Assembly (NCBI GenBank): GCA_946406115.1
Contig: OX291550.1
Coordinates: 19,320,722-19,384,721 of the forward strand
DNA from: Apoda limacodes
Taxonomy: Eukaryota; Arthropoda; Insecta; Lepidoptera; Limacodidae
Reading direction: 5' to 3'
Length of the DNA: 64,000 nt
Shown here: in pieces, positions 11,349-23,160 of the stretch
Numbering within the stretch: position 1 is the first letter of the stretch
Layout: the number at the start of each line of letters is the position of its first letter
Position numbers and translations under genes: made by a program
The notes under the pieces: model-generated
Told to the model about the DNA's origin: nothing
Databases searched by the model: none
Seen by the model: only the letters and a program-made list of their open reading frames with translations

Positions 11349-12490
11349 AAGAACTGTTAAAGGAAGCCGTGGGCAACAATAAGCAGATGTCTCTAATACA
11401 TAATAAATAAAAACCTAAATTATAAATCACTTTCAAAATGTCCATAATATTATTTATGTTTACTGTATTAAATATTTTGCTAGTAGAAGTAAGAAACCTA
11501 TATCAAAACCTGAAATGAGATTTTATCCCAACTGGATAACACGAATAGCTGAGTAGACTCGCCAGGCTAAATGGAAAAGTTCGCAATGGGACTTGTTCAG
11601 ATATTAGTGTTTTATTCTTTATAAGATGGTCTAGGAAATGGAAACAAGCTACGAATATAACGCTTCGGGTACAAATACAATACTAACATAATAATAGTAA
11701 AAAAATTGGTTCGGTAGCAAGTACACACGAGCAACTTCTCTCATTTTTTTTTATTTGAAAATTTATACATGTAGATTATTATTCAGTCTTTAAAAAATCA
11801 GTTTTTTATCGAAGAAAAAAACTAACCGCTGGACCGATTGGCAGCCAGCCTCAAAATGTCAAGTTAACTACTAGAGTGCGCATCATATGTATAATATTGC
11901 ACGTATTAAAATGTGGAGCGATAATTCTATCATATTATATTGTTTAGTTAATCTTATTTAAAGTAGTTCCTCCGTCACGCAGAAACCTACATGGCTAGAC
12001 GAAGATATCGGTAGAAGCTCGTCTCAATAATCAAATTGATACAACTTAAAAACATTTTCTTACATAACTCTGGTTTTTCTTGTACTAATCCTTACATAAT
12101 TAAAATACAACCAATTTGTGGGTGATTCCTTCCATATACGTGAAAATTTTCCAAATCGGTTTACTAATGGGGTTTTGAGGTAACAAACATTAAAAAATAT
12201 TTTTTTTTGGAATACAAAAACAAACCGCTGGACCGATTTTGCTCAAACTCTTTTCAGATCTTAGTCATGACGTAGAGTACCGATTAGTTTATTGGTTCTG
12301 GAGATATCGAGGAGCAAAACAAAGCTAACCTACGTATATACACACACACACAAACACAGACATCACTCTAAGATTGTCCAGGACTCAAAACGCAAAGAAA
12401 ACGCAAATTGAGCTATTTTGATTTTCGAACCTATTACAGTAACTTACTTAAAGAGAAGTTAAAAATTAATAAAATGTAAATATTATGGTA
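11349..12490. other. Spacer with two decayed related repeats
   Basis: ACCGCTGGACCGATT occurs at about 11826 and 12222, each after an A/T-rich run (TTTTTATCGAAGAAAAAAAC and TTTTTTGGAATACAAAAAC). These are probably two relics of one dispersed family. A CACACACAC run lies near 12342. No gene is seen. Confidence 0.45.
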
Positions 12491-12494
12491 TAAC

Positions 12495-12600
12495 AAACAG
12501 CGCCGTTTAATCCCAAAGCTTACTTGGTACTATAGATACCAAACAAAGGATACAAATTCATATATATATATACTAGCTTTGTAAATACATACTTATTATA
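12495..12600 (-). mobile_element. SINE family A, tail only
   Basis: The plus sequence AAACAGCGCCGTTTAATCCC, AAAGCTTACTTGG and ACCAAACAAAGGATACAAAT is the reverse complement of the family A tail (CTTTGG..AACGGCGCTGTTT). The head is missing. Confidence 0.6.
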
Positions 12601-12829
12601 CATAGAATACGATATAGAATGGAATGGAAAAGGATACATACATAGCTTGTGGTATGTATGTGTATGTTAGTGCATTGACTATAAGTTGTAGCAAAAAGTA
12701 AAAAAAAATACTACAAAACGGTAAAAACATTAAATTATAAGTTTCAAAGCGCCATTACGGTATAAATTACTTAAGACCTATAACAAAAATCACATAGTAA
12801 TGAATAAGACATTATGTAATGATTTCTAG

Positions 12830-12890
12830 TACATTTTTACATGCACATCGTTAGTATTACAGAATATAACTTTTTGGCCTATATCGCCTA
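12830..12890 (-). repeat. Dispersed repeat H, inverted copy
   Basis: Reverse complement contains GGCGATATAGGCCAAAAAGT and TCTGTAATACTAACGATGTG, matching 6632-6682 with few differences. Confidence 0.55.
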
Positions 12891-14804
12891 CTTAAGCGCA
12901 CCGGGTTTCCTCACAACCCACCAGCCTTATTATTCCACGCAAGTATATTGAAAAATGAATAACCCTTATGAGGTATTAAATGTCATTAAACACCAATGGA
13001 GCATATGAAACCCTCGTCTGACGTTTTTTTTTAATTTCCAAAACATTGTTAATAAGGAAGAGACAGCAATATAACATTTAACTATACCTATAGAAACTTT
13101 ACATTTATTTTCGAAGACCTGTTTTACAATACCTCACTCAACGGGTTGCGTAGAATAAATTACTCTGCAAAATTTTACGACGAAAATCTGATAAAACACG
13201 TTTTGCTGCTGACACTGGACTCTTATTAACTTTAGTAGCAATCCACAGGAAACCATTTGAAACTACCGATCATGGTGAAAAGGCCATCACCCTCTAATAG
13301 CTCTACCATTTAAGCTATTCTGGTATTTATTATGATCAACAACTGGCAGCAGAAAATCTTCAACTTATTTATATATGCCCTGAAAATACATTTGTTGCAA
13401 ACTTTATAAACACAAATTATCGATAGCTTATGCAGTCTTAGTTTTTACTTTATTATCAACAACATATAGTTTTGCATATAATCAAGGAGGATACATAGAA
13501 GTAATCTATCTTCGTTTCAGACTACCTACTACTAAAGACAGGCGTCCCCAAATAAAGCACATCATACAAGCCATATCTTTTATCACAGACAAACAAGTTA
13601 TTTTGCAGTGTATGAGTTCAGTGGCAACTTTATTTTATACCACTAAAGTTGATTTTTGAAGCTTTGATTTGTAAGATAATATGAAGATATTATATTTTAC
13701 GATATGATAGTTTCCTGATTGTCTCAACGAGTGCTTAAATAAAAATTATTAGTCTCATTTCAACAATGTGTTTTATTTCAGAAAGTATTATTTTTATACA
13801 TTTCACGGATTGGATTGGACAACAATTACTAATTAAAGGTTTTAAATATTTGTTAATTACTTCTGATGAAAATAACGAAAATCGGGGACCAATCAATGCA
13901 TCTTAATCAAGAAAAAAAGCTTTTATCTGAATAATATCTGAATATTGCTACCATTTCTCTGTATTCAGATATTGGTTCAGATCACATTCACCTTAAAAGG
14001 TTTAATTTAAATATGATGTCAGTGTGTTTTGTAAAAAATATTTGTTTTTCTTAATTAAAATGCATTAATTGTCGCTTTTATTCGTTGTTTTTTGTATGCT
14101 ATATTTAAACACGGTAAACTAGAAATGTTTTGTGGTACAATAAAAAGAAAAAAACATTAGAATCGTTTATAAGTAATTGTTAAAAACTATCTGAAGTCAT
14201 CACTTCTTACCACTGAAATAAATTTATATGTCAAAAACAAGAGACTGCAGCCTTAAGTACAACAAAAAAACATGATATATTACAATTTTCTGTAATTAAG
14301 TACAATAAAAATAATTCGGGATCGACGCCCTTTGATTAAGCAAGCAGCAGCAATTCAAACTAAGTCACTTAGTCTCGCTAAATCGAATTTAATGTGACCT
14401 AATTATAATATTCTGCACGCACATACTGATCAAATTCAAGATTCCATAGTACATTCAACCCTTAGTGTTTTGAAGTCGCGGAATTGGCACATCAATCTGG
14501 CTCCAGACAAGTAATATCCTGCAAAAGGGGGAATACGAGAATTCATTGCAAATATTTCCGACAAATCAACATGAGAGACATTTGATTTTGCTCAAACTTT
14601 CTTCTTTATTGTGACGCACCTTACTTCACTTTTCTCAATATGTTTCTCGTGAAACATTGTGACCGAATTTCTTTTGTGAATTTATAAAACACCGTAACAG
14701 AAAAAACAGGAAAGAAAGTGACTGTGAACATTTCACAGTTTGTGACTTTTCAGTATTTTTCTTACATTAATATTATTTTATCAATTTAGTCTTTCATTTC
14801 CTTC
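12891..14804. other. AT-rich spacer; weak SINE-like trace
   Basis: The reverse complement of 13275-13315 has AATAGCTTAAATGGTAGAGC, an A-box-like string similar to the tRNA-like head at 16330-16418. A possible decayed SINE on minus is the only feature seen. No gene is supportable. Confidence 0.35.
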
Positions 14805-14910
14805 AATAAATTAGCCGTTGGCACTCACTGCAGGGCACAGGGCTCTTCTTAGTGAAAGGAGGTTTGAGCCATAGTCCACTACGCTAGCCAAGTGCGGATT
14901 AGTGGATTTT
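14805..14910 (-). mobile_element. RTE-type/SINE tail fragment
   Basis: Reverse complement reads AATCCGCACTTGGCTAGCGT, AGTGGACTATGGCTCAAACC and CCCTGTGCCCTGCAGTG. This is the familiar lepidopteran RTE-like tail shared with SINE family B (compare GTGGTGGACTATGGCCCAAG near 599). There is no coding. Confidence 0.6.
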
Positions 14911-15635
14911 GTCGAGGTAGTAGTCTGTCAGACTTGTAATGCATCTTTCTTTACTTAAGAACTGCATACTATTTGAGCCCAAAATTTGTTTAATATGTTT
15001 TCCTGGCAAATCCGTGATCAGATTTCTTTTAAAACACGTAAGCATTTGTCATTACAATCTCGTTTCCATTTTCCATTACGTCTTCAGCTTAGCAAGAACC
15101 AACCACGTGTGTAGGTACACCTAATTTGTACCATAATGTACTTAACATTCTTCTATGAAATGTTTTTGAGACATTTAAGAGGCCACATCTACGGGGATGT
15201 TATTCGACATTAATTACAGTCTGGTGATCCTTGTCGTTTTAAATAAACAACGTTTACCTGCCAGAGAAGGCGGTTATGAATATTTTACCACGACACTGTA
15301 ACAGTCGAAACAAGACGGTTCGACTAAAATATTGTAAGTAGACATAGGTAGGTACCTAATTACTAAATATTTAGGTTAACCTAATATTTTTGATTTAGTT
15401 CTATTATTAACTTGTAAATTTCTTTTGTTATGTACGTTATCTTTTTTTTTTAATTACTAGCTGGAATTTGTTTCTTTTTTTAACAACTGCCGCAGCAACC
15501 TATTGTGTACTAATTGAGTATGGTCTACGTTTGAACGGACGGAAGGACGGACATGGCAGAACTATATGGTTTCTTTATTGATTGCGGAACTCTACAAATT
15601 TAAGACCTTTTATTTCGCTACTGTACATGTTTTTT
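14911..15635. other. Spacer, nothing recognised
   Basis: A block of less AT-rich sequence at 15185-15320 (GGCCACATCTACGGGGATG, CAACGTTTACCTGCCAGAG) stands out from its surroundings but carries no open frame I can support. Confidence 0.35.
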
Positions 15636-16020
15636 TATTCCTAAGCGGTCACCGTAGCCTATATGGACACTTGCAACACCAAGGGTATTACTTGTGCGTT
15701 GCTGGTATCCGGGTGCACTCGCCCAGATATGGCAGCACTAATCCATATGGGGCCGAACTTGCGACTTGTAAAGCAGCAACCTTTGCTCTGTTGAGTACAC
15801 CAAGTTTTTTGGACGCCAGCTTCACCATGTCTTGCAAATGATCTCAGAACTGAATATCGCTGGAGATGTCAACACCAAGGATCCCAATGCTCTTGGAGAC
15901 GGAGAGAGGAGTGTTCTGGAATTGTGGGACCACAGTGAATGGTCTTAGCGGTGAACGTTTTGTGTCTTTGTAGAGTTGAATCGAATCAAGTTTGCCCGTC
16001 CCCAGTTAGAGACCTTAGTA
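15636..16020 (-). pseudogene. Fragment of LINE 2 (Daphne-like)
   Basis: Reverse complement matches the RT C-terminal region of the element at 42513-46127. It carries GACGGGCAAACTTGATTCGA, GGACCGCAT-like 'ATTCACTGTGGTCCCACAAT', then ATCCTTGGTGTTGACATCTC, the text around AAGTCGCAAGTTCGGCCCC, and GGTGACCGC from the 3' tail. Compared with the long copy, the part between the Cys/His region and the tail is deleted, so it is an internally deleted, 5'-truncated scrap. Confidence 0.75.
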
Positions 16021-16039
16021 ACACATTTACGTATGAAAA

Positions 16040-16180
16040 TAGCATTAGAGTCTGGGTGTATTTAAAAAATTAAATAAGTATTTGCATCCGCTGTCTGGTC
16101 TTCATAATACAAGCATTGCTTATTTTGTGACCAGACGGCGTTGTCTGCTATGTCTAAAATTATTATTATTATTATTATGA
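16040..16180 (+). mobile_element. SINE family A, tail only
   Basis: AGTCTGGGTGTATTTAAAAA, then TCCGCTGTCTGGTC, AAGCATTGCTTATTTTGTG and CCAGACGGCGTTGTCTGC match the family A body and tail. It ends in an ATT microsatellite (16155-16177). It lies directly after the LINE 2 scrap. Confidence 0.65.
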
Positions 16181-16329
16181 TTAGCTCTAAGTGGTAAAAT
16201 ACAAACTAAATATGTAACTATAGTCTATCCAAGTCTATCTTATTGAGAATCGATCGATTATTTAAGTTTAAAATCCTGCACAATCCTAAATTATCAATAT
16301 AAATAAATACTTTCATAGCAAAGATGCAG

Positions 16330-16418
16330 TCAAAAGATTAACCTAGAGCCAGTACTTGAACCTGTGACCCTTATATTCCGAGTAAATGCTCTACCACTAA
16401 GCTATCGAGGTACAATTC
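16330..16418 (-). mobile_element. tRNA-like SINE head (family C)
   Basis: Reverse complement has CGATAGCTTAGTGGTAGAGC (A box) and CACAGGTTCAAGTACTGG (B box) about 30 bases apart. The predicted acceptor arms do not pair, so this is a SINE head or decayed pseudo-tRNA rather than a tRNA gene. Confidence 0.5.
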
Positions 16419-16490
16419 TGGCTGATGAAAATCCCAACTACATCTTTGCTCTGGAAATACCCTCGTAATGAGCGTCACGTACAACTCCTA

Positions 16491-16667
16491 GTGACTTATA
16501 AAGTCCTAGTACATTTGGCATGTATCGTATATTTCTTCTACGACTCTAAACCTTCAGGAAGTCATAAACGAAAAAGGATTATTTATACGTATTTATATGT
16601 ATATTGTTTATCTTAGAAGATTTTGTATGTGTCTATAAGATTGATGTACTAGGACTTTATAAGTCAC
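16491..16667. repeat. Perfect 24-bp inverted repeat
   Basis: GTGACTTATAAAGTCCTAGT with ACAT (16491-16514) and its exact reverse complement (16644-16667) flank about 129 bp. A third, two-mismatch copy lies at 41776-41799. Confidence 0.75.
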
Positions 16668-16679
16668 AATGCTAAATGA

Positions 16680-18250
16680 GGTAAATACTTCTTATATACT
16701 TGTAATTCGTCAAAAACTGTCGATGGGACAGTTTAATATAACATTATTCTGTTCCTGGTCTTGAATTTTACCATGTATTCTGATTAAGCTAATGGTTACT
16801 CCCGTAAGGAAATAAAACCGAGATGTTACTTTTTAATTCAATCATAATCAATAAATAAAAACAACAATTGAATTTTTTTTTGTATAATAAAAAAAAATTC
16901 ATTAAAAACAAACTCCAATGAAAACATTTAGTATTTGGCGCACTGAATATATTGAACACGCGCCCCATCGTTTCGTAATTAAGTTTTTAATCCAGTTATG
17001 TGTACGTGTCCAATTATTTTTCTGAATATTTATTGCTTTAAACAGCGTACAGTTTAATAAATATGCAGATAGCACTAAAATTTTGTATAGTTATTTATGT
17101 ACATAAAGAATTTCAATCGAGGCTTTTAACCTCAAAGAGACTGCTAAGATTAGCGATTTCAAGAAACGTTGATTCATTTTTAGGATTCTGTAGCAAAATA
17201 GTAAATAAACTCATATGGTGAGATTTTGTCTGTCTGTAATTCAGAGAATTGTTTTCTTAGTAAATAGGAATACTATCGACTTAAAGTTTAAAACTGCTGT
17301 GGACCCTTACAGCAGCCCATCAACTTATAAAAGTAAAAAAATGGAAATTAATTTTTCGTTTATTGAAATGAGTTACTCTGACACATTTAATATCAGTGGC
17401 ACTAAACGGAAGAAGAATTTAGTTCTGTACACCAACGGCAAAAACAGTTCCATAAGGCGGAATAAATTGCATACCCATATACCAACACATACCATGGGGT
17501 ATGTCCATCGAAACTGCTGACTCACACACAAACGCAATTGTGTATGTAAAATCATAAAGATCAGAGAGGGAGAAGAGAAGAGAAGAGAAGAATCATAATA
17601 CTTCTTCACTCTAAATCTCTTACAAATTACTTGGAATTTAAAACACATTTCTGTTTTTGAACCGAACTTTAAAGTTTATAATTCCTTATTTTGATTTAAA
17701 TAGTAAATTCACTTCAAAACAAAAAATAAATAAACTAACAATCTAAATAAAGTTACAAAACATTGGAGATATACACTATTCACTACATTTACAAAAGAGC
17801 TATCTGCCGCTTGAGAAATGTCCTCAATTAACTCGAACAAAAGAATTCCTGCCTTTTCAGTGTCTAAGTTTACCTCTTAAATGTAATGTAACTGTTCTGA
17901 CTAATATACAGTTTATTTAATTTCTAGTATAATTTAATAGGTTTTTAGGATTTCGTACTACAAAATTTAAAAAGGGAACCTTAATCAAATCCATCCTCTG
18001 GTCGCTATCCGAAGTTTATCTGCCCAATTCCGAATTGCCTTCACACAACATAAGATATATATCACTTGTCAATTATTCAGGAAAGAAAATTATTACAGGA
18101 GTAAAACTACCTGGTTCTGAGATGACTACTTTGCTGCTTTAAAACACCTATGGAATAGCTAAAGAAGAAAAATTGACACTCAATTTCATTTGTCACATCT
18201 ATTTGACAAGCCTTGTTTGTAAAATTAAGGTAGTAATGATAATATTAATC
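16680..18250. other. AT-rich spacer, no supported gene
   Basis: Open frames of up to about 100 codons exist at 17215-17648 on both strands. They lack domain signatures and overlap each other, so I do not call them. A GAGAA microsatellite lies at 17568-17592. Confidence 0.45.
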
Positions 18251-18255
18251 AATCC

Positions 18256-18512
18256 TCCCTCGCAGCCTAGTTGGTAGTGTGGCCAGCTGCTGTGCACAGG
18301 GTGTGGGTTCGATTCCAGCACTGGACAAACATTTATGTGATAAACCATTGTGTTTGTCTGGAGTCTGGGTGTATTTGTATATGATTGATCTATGTATTTA
18401 CAAATAAGAAAGTAATTCTATGTACTTGTATGTGGTATCCATAACACAAGCTTTGCTTACTTTGGGGCCAAAAGGCGCTGTGTGTAATGTCCAAATATAT
18501 TTATTTATTTAA
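18256..18512 (+). mobile_element. tRNA-derived SINE (family A)
   Basis: The head TCCCTCGCAGCCTAGTTGGT and B box GGTTCGATTCCAGCACTGGA are nearly identical to the copy at 6171. The tail runs AAGCTTTGCTTACTTTGGGG, GGCGCTGTGTGTAATGTCC and ends in an ATTT-rich run. Confidence 0.8.
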
Positions 18513-18519
18513 TTATATA

Positions 18520-19384
18520 TATTAAATTTAAAGGCACGTTCCTCTTGTCTTAACTACCTGTCTCGATAAAGGATAAAAGATCTCATAACTTTTTAATTTC
18601 CTATAATTATGTGTATCGTAAGGGTTTTTTTGTTTGTTGTACTGCGTGTATAATAATAGGCACAACACATTCACTCACATATATATTGTTTTAAGTATAA
18701 AACTAATTTTTAAAGTATACATATTATTGAACAAAATAGATACAGACTTGACGATAATAAATGTAATCACTTATTTCATTTAATCACTGGCTTGTGTTAT
18801 TTAAATTAATTAAATTATTGTTAATTTATTTATAAGCACTTAACGGACTTAGCTCCGAGGACTTGGAACTCTTCTGTATTAAAGCGCTCATCAGTAAGTT
18901 TGTGATTTTGACAGTTTTAGTAATTACCAGTCTAATTAACACTTAATTATTCGTCAAAAGAAAGATTGTCAGGAAGGGTTCAGAATGGAGGGAGCAGGCG
19001 TCTGATTTAGACTTCTCTCCCTATTGACGTATTACTTTATATTTTCAAGTAGGTATCAGAAAGTCTGGCAGCCGATACATGGACTTCTGGCATAAATATG
19101 GTAAATACGTTAAAAATGTTAAAAAAAAGTAACATAATCGATGGTTACAAAATTAACGTATTGTAGTACTGGCTGGGCAACTTTTTAACTTGTGGTTATA
19201 AAGTGGGTTATAACACTAAAAAGGTTGAAAAACTATAAATAACTATAAATTAGACTGCTTCGAGTAACTAGTTGCCTTGGTAAAAATAAGTTAACAAATG
19301 TGGCCTGTATCTATCGGCGCCATTCCCGCACCGTGGCCGCCGCCACACGCCTTGTATTCTTGGCTTGCTAACGAAATCCATACT
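18520..19384. other. Spacer, nothing recognised
   Basis: A GC-richer patch at 19305-19365 (GGCGCCATTCCCGCACCGTG, CCGCCGCCACACGCC) directly precedes a Helitron. No open frame or splice pattern is convincing. Confidence 0.4.
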
Positions 19385-19564
19385 TCCATACTAATATTTT
19401 AAATGCAAAAGTAATTCTGTCTGTCTGTCAGTTACCTCTTTACGCTTAAACTGCTGAATTGATTTTGGTTCGGTTTGGAGGTCGGTTTTTTTTATAATTG
19501 AGGAATTCGCATAGAAATCCAACATCGATTACTGAATTTAGGGCGCGTAAATCCGCGGGCAAAG
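19385..19564 (+). mobile_element. Short Helitron, 3' end decayed
   Basis: It starts TCCATACTAATATTTTAAAT and continues GTTACCTCTTTACGCTTAAA. The end is GGGCGCGTAAATCCGCGGGC then AAAG, where the final CTAG has been lost. Confidence 0.65.
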
Positions 19565-19904
19565 GGTTCGTTTGAAGAGGAAATGGTGCAAGCAATATTT
19601 TATGTGCTATATATGACAAAAAAGCCGTTTATTTAATTTTATATTTTTTACCTTTTTGTTAATAAGAGATAAATATAGGAAAGCTCTCAGTTTAAAACCT
19701 TTTTGTTACAGTGTACACTCTGTAACTTATAAAGTATACACATTAAGAATTTTAGACTTGAAAAAAAATATAAGTTTTATAGTCAAAAATGTTTTACATA
19801 TGCAAATGATTTGATCACCAAACTGCATGAATCACTAAATCTAGTAACAAAGTTTCATAATGTCTCTACCAAAAAGTCTAACTAAAGGTCCTAGAGTTAG
19901 AAAA

Positions 19905-20045
19905 GTACATAGTGGATAAAGTTGGTAGAGACAAAGTTACCTCGCACAGTTTGTGACTTTGTTTGTCTTCGCTGACAATAGTTGATTGCTTTAGCATGCG
20001 TTCTACTACCTAAATATTTGTTGAACGTGATCTAACTGAAATGCA
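19905..20045 (+). repeat. Dispersed repeat F, second copy
   Basis: Matches 5383-5550 (GTAGAGACAAAGTTACCTCG, CTTTGTTTGTCTTCG, AGTTGATTGC, TTCTACTACCTAAA). It is slightly shorter, with a deletion after ACCTCGC. Confidence 0.55.
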
Positions 20046-20489
20046 AATGATAATAGTTTATGCTAGGACATTCGAAACCCATTGTCTGAAAAGGATTAAA
20101 ATGTACCGGCAGAGAACTGTATTTTGCATTGTTATAATTATTTTCTGAATGAATGTTAAAATTGAAACTGTGCAGTCATAAACCTATATTCATATATACA
20201 AAAAAATCTAACCCAGTTATGACGGATAAACCCTCGGCTGGATCGTTACCATTATTTAAATATAGGGTATTATTGACGACCTCAACAATATGAAAAAAAA
20301 GTAAAAAAATACGAAGTAGAAAAACACGAAAAAATAATATTACCATAAGACTGGTCTTTGAAAAAGAAGTTATCGTTATGTGTATAGTCACCCTCTGATG
20401 TTAATAGCGACCTTGTCTGTGGTTCTTTGTAGATTTTAAAATGAAATTGAAAATCATTCAATAACTGAAAAGTCGTTTATAATATTTCT

Positions 20490-20718
20490 GAGCTCCGTAG
20501 CTCATTGGGTAATGACCCGACTGCTAAATCGAGGGGCGCGGGTTCGATTACCGCTCAACACAAACATTTATTATTTGTGTTCGTCTAGAGACTGGGTGTT
20601 TTCTATATATATATATGTGTGTATTGGTATACGATATCTGCTATCCATAGCATAAACTTTGCTTGGTTTGGAACCAGACGGCGCTGAGTGTAATGTCCAA
20701 AAATATTCATTATTTTAT
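20490..20718 (+). mobile_element. SINE family A variant with a different tRNA head
   Basis: The head is GAGCTCCGTAGCTCATTGGG (A box) and GCGGGTTCGATTACCGC (B box), unlike the TCCCTCGCAGCC head of the copies at 6171 and 18256. From ACAAACATTTATTATTTGTG onward the body and tail match family A, including CTGGGTGTTTT, AAACTTTGCTTGGTTTGG and GACGGCGCTGAGTGTAATGT. This makes it a chimeric or independently headed SINE sharing one tail. Confidence 0.75.
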
Positions 20719-20810
20719 TTATCTAAATTACTTAAACCTATGATATGTAAAAAAGGAGAACACATTTGTGATAAAATAATTCTTATCATATTGTCTTTAA
20801 ATCAACATGT

Positions 20811-21397
20811 GAAAAAACCAGCCAAGTGCGAATTGGACTCGCGCACCGAGGGTTCTGTCCTTCATTATATAATCTACTAACACAAACAAAAATATTTTTA
20901 TATTTGAGTTGATTGAATGAAAGGTAAATTGCTGTTAACGGTTTATGACGTATTAAAAAAACTACTAACTAGATCTCGTTTAAACTAATTTTCGGTGAAA
21001 GTTTGCATGGTTATGTACATCATATATTTTTTTTTTATTTTTATCATTCTCTTATTTTAGAAGTCTCTCGCGCAAACTATTTAGTTTAGAAAAAAATGAT
21101 ATTAAAAACCTCAATATCATTTTTGAAGACCTATACATAGATACCCCACACGTATGGGTAGTTGAAAAATAAATTTTTGAGTTTTAGTTTTCAGTATGGA
21201 GAACCCCAAAAATTAATTGTATTTTGTTTTTTTTTCTATTTTTGTGTAAAAATCTTAATACGGTTCACAGAATACATCTAAATACCAAGTTTTAAAGTTT
21301 CACAAAAAAGTGGCTGTGAGATACGGATGGACAGACAGAGACATGACGAATCTATAATAGTTCTTTTTTTGCCACTTGGCTACGGAACCCTAAAAAC
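20811..21397 (+). mobile_element. GGTTCCGTAC-family repeat
   Basis: The head AAAACCAGCCAAGTGCGAAT leads to GACTCGCGCACCGAGGGTTC, and the tail is CTACGGAACCCTAAAAAC. The interior contains CACAAACAAAAATATTT and ATGGACAGACAGAGACATGA. At nearly 590 bp it is the longest copy here. Confidence 0.75.
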
Positions 21398-21432
21398 TGC
21401 AAAATCAGATTGATTGAAAAAAAAATTTAAAC

Positions 21433-21755
21433 TCTCTCCTCAGGGTTAGGTAAGGGTTTGATACGGCTTGTGAGTTTGGAATCAACCACGATTCTCTCAG
21501 CCCCTCGTTGAACCGAGTCAAAAGTATCCGGGTGAACCCGGTCAGAAATGGCAGCAGTACTCCAAATGGGCGGCTACTTGCGACTTGTAAAGCAGCGACC
21601 TTTGCCCCGAGATGAAGTACTGCTTCGCTCTGATGAGCGACCTGAACATCAATGTTCTTAGGTAAAGGGTGTGTTCTGGAATTGTAGGACCTCAGTGAAT
21701 GGGGTTTTCTTAGCCATGAACACGCAGACTTGTGCTTTTGTATGGTTGAATTGAA
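21433..21755 (-). pseudogene. Fragment of LINE 2 (RT C-terminal part)
   Basis: Reverse complement aligns with 45330-45690 of the long element. It includes AAAGCACAAGTCTGCGTGTT, ACTGAGGTCCTACAATTCCA, GCGAAGCAGTACTTCATCTC, TACAAGTCGCAAGTAGCC and TCGAACTCA-type text. Compared with the long copy the 5' part is missing and it stops before the 3' tail, so it is truncated on both sides. Confidence 0.75.
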
Positions 21756-22339
21756 ATCGATATAAATGTATATATGCCTATAATATTTGAAGAGTTCTCT
21801 CAATCTCTCATGAATTCCATCATTAGATTTTGATAAGAGTGAGACTCCTTTTGTGAAGTCACTTAAAAATTGTTAAAATAAAGTAAAATAATAATATTTT
21901 GAAACAATGTGTTAATCAAAAAAGTATTCTACTCAGAATTTTAGTTAATAAATTCAAATGACTCCCTGTAGTGAAATTAAGGCAAGCCTTAAAGTTGCCA
22001 TGTTCAACTAATTACTCGCTTTTCCCTAGACATGTTACAGCGACACAAAAGAGATTTTCATGTCTATACAGAGACGTTGAGTTTTAAAATATAAGAGTAT
22101 CTATACATATTTTAAAATTAAACATCTCTCTGTCTGTCTTCTGTTGCGATGTTCTTTTCATGCGAGAACCACTTTTTCGATTTACATGTATTTTTTTAAA
22201 TTCATACTTATGTTATAGAATATATATTTTCTTACATAAAGTAATAAGTGACAATAATGGTAAATCAAGCCGCAAAAAAACGTTTTTGGCATGCTGATGC
22301 ACTGAGTAAGCCACAAGTGATAGTACCTGGAGGACTAGG
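21756..22339. other. AT-rich spacer, nothing recognised
   Basis: No element ends, promoter boxes or supportable ORFs are seen apart from a CTCTCTGTCTGTCTTC run near 22126. Confidence 0.4.
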
Positions 22340-22600
22340 CTACGCTCGTTTTTTTAACAACGCCATCTATCGTCAAGTAGCTTTAGTGTGGCTGTGTCGG
22401 TAAACCTTATAGTATTACTACTCGCCAATAGATATCAGGCAAAGTCATATTTTTCAGTTTATCATTGCCTAAAAACACGGATAAAATGACGTTTTCTAAA
22501 AATGAAACCTAGCTAGATAAACCCCTGCATACTTAATTTCATTAAAATCGTTGGAGCCGTTTCTGAGATTCAGATTATAAACATATAATAACTATATATA
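22340..22600 (+). repeat. Dispersed repeat E, plus copy
   Basis: The segment with AACGCCATCTATCGTCAAGT, CGCCAATAGATATCA, TCATATTTTTCAGTTTATCA, AAACCTAGCTAGAT and AAAATCGTTGGAGCCG is repeated in inverted orientation at 38577-38830. It is non-coding and probably a non-autonomous transposon. Confidence 0.65.
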
Positions 22601-22654
22601 ATAAGGTATTAAATATCCAATCAATGTGTGTACTGGGTACATAAAGTTGCGGTA

Positions 22655-22712
22655 GGAAACTCATGTTGATAATCAAACTAAGTGCGGGCGGAACTGCTGG
22701 AAAAAGCTAATG
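22655..22712 (+). mobile_element. Helitron 3'-end relic
   Basis: TTGATAATCAAACTAAGTGC, then GGGCGGAACTGCTGG and AAAAAGCTAA resemble the 3' end of the Helitron at 37387-37705 read on minus. The final G of CTAG is replaced. Confidence 0.45.
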
Positions 22713-23122
22713 AAATTATAAGTTAAACATGCAAAACCAAAAACACCTCTTGTATATAATATACAACTTACCGTTGCCCACGTTGGGCTCATTCCGTCAT
22801 TGCACGAGTAAGTGACCGCCTAGTGGCACATTTTTTTGAGCTCTTCCATAGCTTTGAATTGTACGTTAAATGAATGGTCCTAGCTGTACTGTCATTAAAC
22901 AGTACTCATGTGGCTGACAAACGTATACGACCTTAAATACCGCAGTTTTAAAGTAAGACAAAGTTACTCGCGGCTCGCGTTAGTGATACAGGTTAATACA
23001 GGTGTGTAGGATTTATTTTATTCTACGTTTTGAACACGTACATTATTTTGAAACAGAAGTTATCTACGGTAAGCACCTAATTAACACAAGACGCGACGAA
23101 CTATCTCTGCTACCGCAATAAG

Positions 23123-23160
23123 ATGGCGGCTCGATGTCTGACGAACTTGCTCCGCGGATT
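23123..23160 (+). CDS. Candidate host first coding exon (mitochondrial presequence-like)
   Basis: The ATG at 23123 has an insect-like context (CAATAAGATGG). It is followed by 12 codons, MAARCLTNLLRG, plus two bases. The frame then meets a consensus 5' splice site, GTAAGT, at 23161. The peptide has two Arg, no acidic residue and alternating hydrophobic residues, as in mitochondrial targeting sequences. The surroundings (22970-23240) are richer in GC and CpG than the rest of the window, as expected near a promoter. I could not identify a matching downstream exon, so the product is unknown. It could be chance: a 38-base exon is weak evidence, and transposon debris surrounds it. Confidence 0.35.

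Noticed and set aside
16330..16418. True tRNA gene on minus
   Set aside because: A- and B-box strings are present, but the acceptor arms do not pair and the anticodon arm is poor. A SINE head is more likely.
17215..17648. Overlapping ORFs on both strands of about 91-101 codons
   Set aside because: They overlap antisense, lack motifs and lie in ordinary AT-rich sequence.
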